Positions 15,582 through 20,858 of a stretch of 20,858 nt of DNA are shown piece after piece. Every line of letters starts with the position of its first letter. Position 1 is the first letter of the stretch. A program made the translations under genes and the position numbers. The notes below the pieces were generated by a model. It saw only the letters and a list, made by a program, of their open reading frames with translations, was not told the DNA's origin and searched no databases. The stretch is from an uncultured Oscillospiraceae bacterium (GTDB lineage: Bacteria; Bacillota; Clostridia; Oscillospirales; Ruminococcaceae): assembly GCA_934446565.1 (NCBI GenBank), contig CAKSEO010000041.1, positions 1 to 20,858 of the forward strand. The letters run 5' to 3'.

Positions 15582-16124
15582 ATGAACGACAAGGCTGAAA
15601 AGGTTTACGCTGAGGCGTTTTTCGAGCTTTGCCTGGAAGATGGAAAGCCGGAGGAAGTCCTCGGCGAGCTCAGCGCGCTGGACGGGATATTCCGGGAGGA
15701 ATCGGATTTCGTCAAGCTGCTGGGAACGCCCACCGTGCCTATGGACGAAAAGCTCGGCATGATAAAGGATATCATCGCCGACGGAGTTTCCGAGTACACC
15801 GGGAATTTGCTGTGCGTATTAACGGAGCGCGGCAGGATGGGCTGCTTCAGCGGTATCGTGAAGAATTTCCGCGCGCTTTATAACGAGCATTTCAGAATAG
15901 CTGAGATCACAGTCACGGCGAGCGCTCCGCTGTCGGAGTCCGTTCGTGAAAAGATAACTGCGAAGATGTCCGAGGTGACAGGAAAGACCGTTTCCATCAA
16001 GGAAAAGGTAGACCCGTCCATCATCGGCGGCGTTGTTATCGACTACGGCAGCACCCGCTACGACGGCAGCGTCCGCACAAGGCTGAACGAGCTCAAGAAG
16101 GAGCTCGGCGGCGTTATTGCGTGA
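15582..16124 (+). CDS. atpH: F-type ATP synthase subunit delta
   Basis: A 180-residue subunit that joins the b stalk to the top of the alpha3beta3 head (OSCP homologue). The N-terminal helical bundle (about 1-105, EKVYAEAFFELCLEDGK onward) and the C-terminal signature VDPSIIGGVVIDYGSTRYDGSVRTRL (about 143-168) are both present. Length is normal. GGAAAGGA lies upstream with somewhat long spacing to the ATG at 15582. Confidence 0.94.
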   Translation: MNDKAEKVYAEAFFELCLEDGKPEEVLGELSALDGIFREESDFVKLLGTPTVPMDEKLGMIKDIIADGVSEYTGNLLCVLTERGRMGCFSGIVKNFRALYNEHFRIAEITVTASAPLSESVREKITAKMSEVTGKTVSIKEKVDPSIIGGVVIDYGSTRYDGSVRTRLNELKKELGGVIA

Positions 16125-16168
16125 CAGCATGACGCAGGCACAAAATAAACAAGAAAGGGATGTATTTA

Positions 16169-17677
16169 ATGGATTTACGCCCCGATGAAATAACGGGTCT
16201 TATCAAGTCCCGTATCAAGAATTACAACGCGAAGATCCAGCTCGGCGATGTCGGCACGGTTGTTACCGTCGGCGACGGTATCGTGCGTATACACGGCCTC
16301 GAGAAGTGCATGCTCAACGAGCTGCTTGAATTCGAGAACGGCGTACAGTGCATGGCGATGAACCTCGAGCAGGATTTCGTAGGCGCGGTAATGCTTGGCT
16401 CTGACGAGGATATCAAGGAAGGTTCCACCGTCAAGAGAACAGGCTCCATCGTGTCCGTTCCCGTCGGCGAAGAGCTGCTGGGACGCGTTGTCAACTCTCT
16501 GGGACAGCCCATCGACGGCAAGGGCGCTATTCTCGCAAAGGAAACCCGCCCCATCGAAAAGATCGCTTCTGGTATCATCACCAGAAAGCCTGTTACCGTG
16601 CCTCTCCAGACCGGTATCAAGGCGATAGACAGCATGATCCCGATAGGCAGAGGTCAGCGTGAGCTCATCATCGGCGACCGCCAGACCGGTAAGACCGCCA
16701 TCGCTATCGACACCATAATCAACCAGAAGGGCAAGGATGTCATCTGCATCTATGTTGCTATAGGTCAGAAGAACTCCACTGTTGCTGGCGTTGTTGAGCA
16801 GCTCCGCACAGGCGGCGCGCTGGATTATTCCATCGTCGTTTCCGCTACCGCTTCCGAGCTGGCACCGCTTCAGTACATCGCGCCCTATTCCGGCTGCACC
16901 ATGGGTGAATACTTCATGGAGAAGGGCAAGGATGTCCTCGTTGTATACGACGACCTCTCAAAGCACGCTGTAGCTTACCGTACCCTCTCCCTGCTGCTCA
17001 AAAGACCGCCAGGACGTGAAGCATACCCCGGCGACGTATTCTATCTGCATTCAAGACTTCTTGAACGTGCAGCAAGACTCAACGAGAATTACGGCGGCGG
17101 TTCTCTTACCGCGCTTCCTATCATCGAGACACAGGCAGGCGACGTTTCCGCGTATATTCCGACCAACGTTATTTCAATCACCGACGGTCAGATTTACCTC
17201 GAGAGCGAACTGTTCAATGCCGGTGTGCGTCCCGCAGTAAACCCGGGTATCTCCGTATCCCGAGTTGGTGGTAACGCGCAGATAAAGGCTATGAAGAAGG
17301 TCGCAGGTACCCTGAAGCTGGATTACTCCCAGTACAGAGAGCTCCAGAGCTTCGCACAGTTCGGTTCCGACCTGGATAAGGATACAAAGGATCGTCTGGC
17401 AAAGGGCGAGCGTATCGTTGAGGTACTGAAGCAGGATCAGAATTCCCCGCTGGAGGTAGAGGAGCAGGTAGTCATCATCTACGCTGTTATCAACAACTTC
17501 CTCAAGGATATCGCAGTTGACAAGATCAAGCAGTATCAGGCTGATCTGCTCGACCACATCAAGTCCACCTGCCCGGATATTCTCACCAGCATAAAGACCG
17601 AAAAGGTAATGAAGCCCGAGATCGAAGAGCAGCTCAAGAAGGTCCTCGCGGACTTCGCCAAGAGCTACGCGGCTTAA
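16169..17677 (+). CDS. atpA: F-type ATP synthase subunit alpha
   Basis: A 502-residue regulatory subunit of the F1 head. The P-loop is GDRQTGKT (169-176). The downstream [11 protein letters not shown] contains the arginine finger that reaches into the beta catalytic site, and [14 protein letters not shown] and the [13 protein letters not shown]-terminus are typical. The start at 16169 is preferred over ATG 16160 because AAAGGGA (16154-16160) ends at the earlier ATG and is properly spaced for the later one. It is followed after 18 bp by a 42-codon small ORF, not directly by atpG. Confidence 0.97.
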   Translation: MDLRPDEITGLIKSRIKNYNAKIQLGDVGTVVTVGDGIVRIHGLEKCMLNELLEFENGVQCMAMNLEQDFVGAVMLGSDEDIKEGSTVKRTGSIVSVPVGEELLGRVVNSLGQPIDGKGAILAKETRPIEKIASGIITRKPVTVPLQTGIKAIDSMIPIGRGQRELIIGDRQTGKTAIAIDTIINQKGKDVICIYVAIGQKNSTVAGVVEQLRTGGALDYSIVVSATASELAPLQYIAPYSGCTMGEYFMEKGKDVLVVYDDLSKHAVAYRTLSLLLKRPPGREAYPGDVFYLHSRLLERAARLNENYGGGSLTALPIIETQAGDVSAYIPTNVISITDGQIYLESELFNAGVRPAVNPGISVSRVGGNAQIKAMKKVAGTLKLDYSQYRELQSFAQFGSDLDKDTKDRLAKGERIVEVLKQDQNSPLEVEEQVVIIYAVINNFLKDIAVDKIKQYQADLLDHIKSTCPDILTSIKTEKVMKPEIEEQLKKVLADFAKSYAA

Positions 17678-17695
17678 CTGCGAAAGGAGCATTTT

Positions 17696-17824
17696 ATGAA
17701 GCAGGCTGCTTTTGTATTAGGCGTTATCGCCACTGTACTGTCCACCATTGCCGTACTGGCTGTTTCGTGGCTGTACATCGAAAAGAAGGTAAGATATATC
17801 ACAACTGACGACAACGTTCAGTGA
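17696..17824 (+). CDS. Small single-pass membrane protein between atpA and atpG
   Basis: A 42-residue ORF not matching any ATP synthase subunit I know. It starts MKQAAFVLGV and has one strongly hydrophobic segment (about residues 5-26, ending SWLYI). A short basic cluster (EKKVR) and an acidic tail (TTDDNVQ) follow, giving a likely N-out or N-in single helix with a small soluble tail. A strong Shine-Dalgarno, AAAGGAG (17683-17689), lies 6 nt before the ATG. It begins 18 bp after the atpA stop and ends 51 bp before the atpG ATG. The codons look like those of its neighbours. It could be a small accessory subunit, an assembly factor or a translational spacer. Function is unknown. Confidence 0.75.
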   Translation: MKQAAFVLGVIATVLSTIAVLAVSWLYIEKKVRYITTDDNVQ

Positions 17825-17875
17825 TATCTTATGCCGCAATGATTTTCCGGGGGTGATATTATAGCATCAGGAAAT

Positions 17876-18712
17876 ATGAAGGACATAAAGCGGCGCATAA
17901 AGTCCGTAGGCTCTACCCGCCAGATAACAAAGGCGATGGAGCTGGTGTCCTCAAGTAAACTCCGCAAGGCAAAACAGCGTGCGGAGCAGGCTCGTCCCTA
18001 CTTCAACGAGCTGTATAAATCCATGTGCGAAATTGCCTCGGCTAATACGGATTTCTCCACAGTTTTCACGCAGAAGCGTGAGATAAAGCACCGTCTGTTC
18101 ATCGTTGTGGCAGGCGACAGAGGGCTTGCGGGAGGATATAACTCCAACGTGCTCAAGCTCGCCGCCGCAGCGCACGCGGACGACGCGGAGAAACCGAAAA
18201 TAATCGCGATCGGCAAGAAGTCCATTGAGTATTTTTCCAAGCGCGACTACGACATCGTTGGAAGCTACCCGAACATCGCCGAGAACATCAAGCCCGCACA
18301 GGCACAGGATATCGCCGATACGGCGATAGAGATGTTCCGCCGCGGCGAGGTGGACGATGTGCAGATATTCTTCACAATGTTCGTTTCCCAGCTTGCGCAG
18401 GAGCCGCAGCAGCTTGCTGTGCTCCCGATGAAAACGCAGAAGCTGGAGGGCTACGGCGCGATGAATTACGACCCGTCCCCCGAGGCGGTGTTCGACAGGA
18501 TCGTGCCGAAATTCACCGCGAGCCTTGTGCAGTGCGCTGTCGTTGAGGCGTATGCCTCCGAGCAGGGCGCGCGCAGAACCGCGATGGAGTCAGCAACGGA
18601 CAATGCCGACGCAATGACCGAGAGCCTGTCCCTGCTCTATAACAGAGCGCGTCAGGCAAGCATCACGCAGGAGATCACCGAGATCGTATCCGGCGCGAAC
18701 GCACTTGACTAA
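17876..18712 (+). CDS. atpG: F-type ATP synthase subunit gamma
   Basis: The 278-residue central shaft that turns in the F1 head. N-terminal MKDIKRRIKSVGSTRQITKAMELVSSSKLRKAK and C-terminal MESATDNADAMTESLSLLYNRARQASITQEITEIVSGANAL are the two long coiled-coil helices; between them is the Rossmann-like domain (HRLFIVVAGDRGLAGGYN). The coordinates use the first ATG, but its binding site is poor (AGGA only 3 nt away). A much better Shine-Dalgarno, GGGGGTGAT (17849-17857), precedes an ATA codon at 17861 (ATA GCA TCA GGA AAT ATG), giving the family-like MASGNMKDIKRRI if ATA or the preceding ATT initiates. No ATG, GTG or TTG lies in frame between the upstream stop (17840) and 17876. Confidence 0.93.
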   Translation: MKDIKRRIKSVGSTRQITKAMELVSSSKLRKAKQRAEQARPYFNELYKSMCEIASANTDFSTVFTQKREIKHRLFIVVAGDRGLAGGYNSNVLKLAAAAHADDAEKPKIIAIGKKSIEYFSKRDYDIVGSYPNIAENIKPAQAQDIADTAIEMFRRGEVDDVQIFFTMFVSQLAQEPQQLAVLPMKTQKLEGYGAMNYDPSPEAVFDRIVPKFTASLVQCAVVEAYASEQGARRTAMESATDNADAMTESLSLLYNRARQASITQEITEIVSGANALD

Positions 18713-20176
<1,464 letters not shown>

Positions 20177-20189
20177 TCGGAGGTAATAT

Positions 20190-20591
20190 ATGACGCCGTT
20201 CAGATTAGAGATAATCACGCCCGAAAAGACATTTTTCGACGGTGAAACGGAGCAGATAATTGCCCGCACCACTGTCGGAGATGTTGGTATCCTGAATGGG
20301 CACGAGCCTTATTGCGCAGCACTGGGCATAGGGCAGATGCGGGTGATGATCGACGGGAAATTCCGCCGTGCGGCTACTTCCGGCGGTATCATAAAGGTAT
20401 CAAAGGAAAAGACTGTTATCCTGGTTCAGTCCTGTGAATGGGCTGAGGATATCGACGTGAACCGTGCAGAGCACGCAAAGCAGGTCGCAGAGGAGCGAAT
20501 GAAAGCTGCGGCAGGCGATAACGAGTTCCGCCTTGCAGAGGCTAAGCTCAAGCGTGCGCTCAACCGTATCGACGCTGCAAATCTCAAGTAA
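20190..20591 (+). CDS. atpC: F-type ATP synthase subunit epsilon
   Basis: A 133-residue subunit at the foot of the central stalk that couples rotation and can inhibit ATP hydrolysis. The N-terminal beta-sandwich (FRLEIITPEKTFFDGETEQI, VGDVGILNGHEPYCAAL) and the C-terminal two-helix part (VNRAEHAKQVAEERM, FRLAEAKLKRALNRIDA) are both complete. A near-perfect GGAGGT (20179-20184) precedes the ATG by 5 nt. It is the last gene of the operon. Confidence 0.95.
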   Translation: MTPFRLEIITPEKTFFDGETEQIIARTTVGDVGILNGHEPYCAALGIGQMRVMIDGKFRRAATSGGIIKVSKEKTVILVQSCEWAEDIDVNRAEHAKQVAEERMKAAAGDNEFRLAEAKLKRALNRIDAANLK

Positions 20592-20597
20592 ATAATG

Positions 20598-20622
20598 AAA
20601 GGGGGGCTTGTGCTCCCCTTTT
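20598..20622 (+). terminator. Probable terminator of the atp operon
   Basis: AAAGGGGGGC (20598-20607) pairs with GCTCCCCTTT (20612-20621) around a TTGT loop, with one G-U pair. The T-run is short and partly within the stem. Its place 7 bp after the atpC stop supports a terminator, though a weak one. Confidence 0.65.
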
Positions 20623-20706
20623 AGCTTGCCGGAAAGCTGAAAGTGTTTAGAAACTATAATTTATGTTTGTAGGAACGTTGGAGTTTGCATCACTAATTGG
20701 GAGAGT

Positions 20707-20858
20707 CAAGAGGGGGACTAGTCCCCCTCTTGCAGGTCGAGGGCAGCGCCCTCGTCGCCGTCCGCAGACGGCGAAATCCCCAAATAAAAAAAGCGCTAAA
20801 GGGGTGCAGGGGGAAAACAAGAGTTTTCCCCCGCTTGGCGAAGTACGCGATATCCTCC
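20707..20858. repeat. Gene-free cluster of perfect inverted repeats
   Basis: Four stems occur in about 126 bp. A perfect 26-nt palindrome is at 20707-20732 (half-site CAAGAGGGGGACT). CGAGGGC/GCCCTCG is at 20738-20754, CGCCGTC/GACGGCG at 20756-20773, and GGGGGAAAAC/GTTTTCCCCC at 20809-20832. No convincing coding frame is present. Such hairpin strings look like dispersed intergenic repeat elements in Ruminococcus-type genomes. The window ends inside it. From 20623 to 20706 I see only a short AGCTT/AAGCT stem. Confidence 0.7.

Overview
This window is a chromosomal segment from a Gram-positive anaerobe of the class Clostridia, most likely a Ruminococcus-like member of the Oscillospiraceae. That placement is inferred from the trmK-nif3 pair, RqcH, GG(A)GG-type ribosome binding sites, a clostridial F-type ATP synthase with a short c subunit, and moderately GC-rich codon use. 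No mobile-element gene, CRISPR array or rRNA is visible. All protein genes lie on the plus strand. The only minus-strand gene is a tRNA.

Layout. (1) Positions 1-402: a near-perfect 146-bp direct repeat (1-146 and 179-324). Each copy carries a minus-strand Rho-independent terminator and a second hairpin. The second copy abuts tRNA-Leu(UAG), whose CCA end is encoded. (2) Positions 403-606: a divergent promoter region serving the tRNA (minus) and the first operon (plus). (3) Positions 607-9818: a tightly packed housekeeping run. It encodes a DUF1858-type redox-disulfide protein, TrmK, a Nif3-family protein, RqcH, ValS, a GNAT acetyltransferase with a repeat-derived tail, a sugar nucleotidyltransferase, an HD-GYP protein and a cyclophilin, and it is closed by a strong terminator. 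(4) Positions 9819-12324: a new promoter followed by a membrane-anchored polysaccharide deacetylase and a bactofilin with a very long Gln/Pro/Asn-rich N-terminal half. (5) Positions 12388-20591: an unidentified membrane-anchored protein, then the full ATP synthase operon in the order atpZ-atpI-atpB-E-F-H-A-(42-aa membrane ORF)-G-D-C, ended by a hairpin. (6) Positions 20592-20858: a gene-free tail dense in perfect inverted repeats, which looks like a dispersed intergenic repeat element.

How the parts work together. The first run handles translation and RNA quality control (tRNA methylation, valyl-tRNA charging, rescue of stalled 50S subunits) together with small metabolic and signalling genes. 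The second links cell-envelope modification and a cytoskeletal polymer to energy conversion. Gaps are short from 10094 to 20591 and I see no strong internal promoter or terminator, so read-through from the deacetylase promoter into the atp genes is possible.

The points most worth following up are these. A 42-residue single-pass membrane ORF with a strong ribosome binding site sits between atpA and atpG. The best Shine-Dalgarno of atpG points at an ATA/ATT codon rather than the in-frame ATG. The c subunit carries a two-carboxylate pattern (Glu35/Glu68 with Thr69, Thr70, Tyr73) that predicts Na+ coupling. The repeat ends exactly at the tRNA 3' end. A hairpin-cluster element closes the window. 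Nothing here amounts to a clear new defence or mobile system; most of the window is ordinary core genome.
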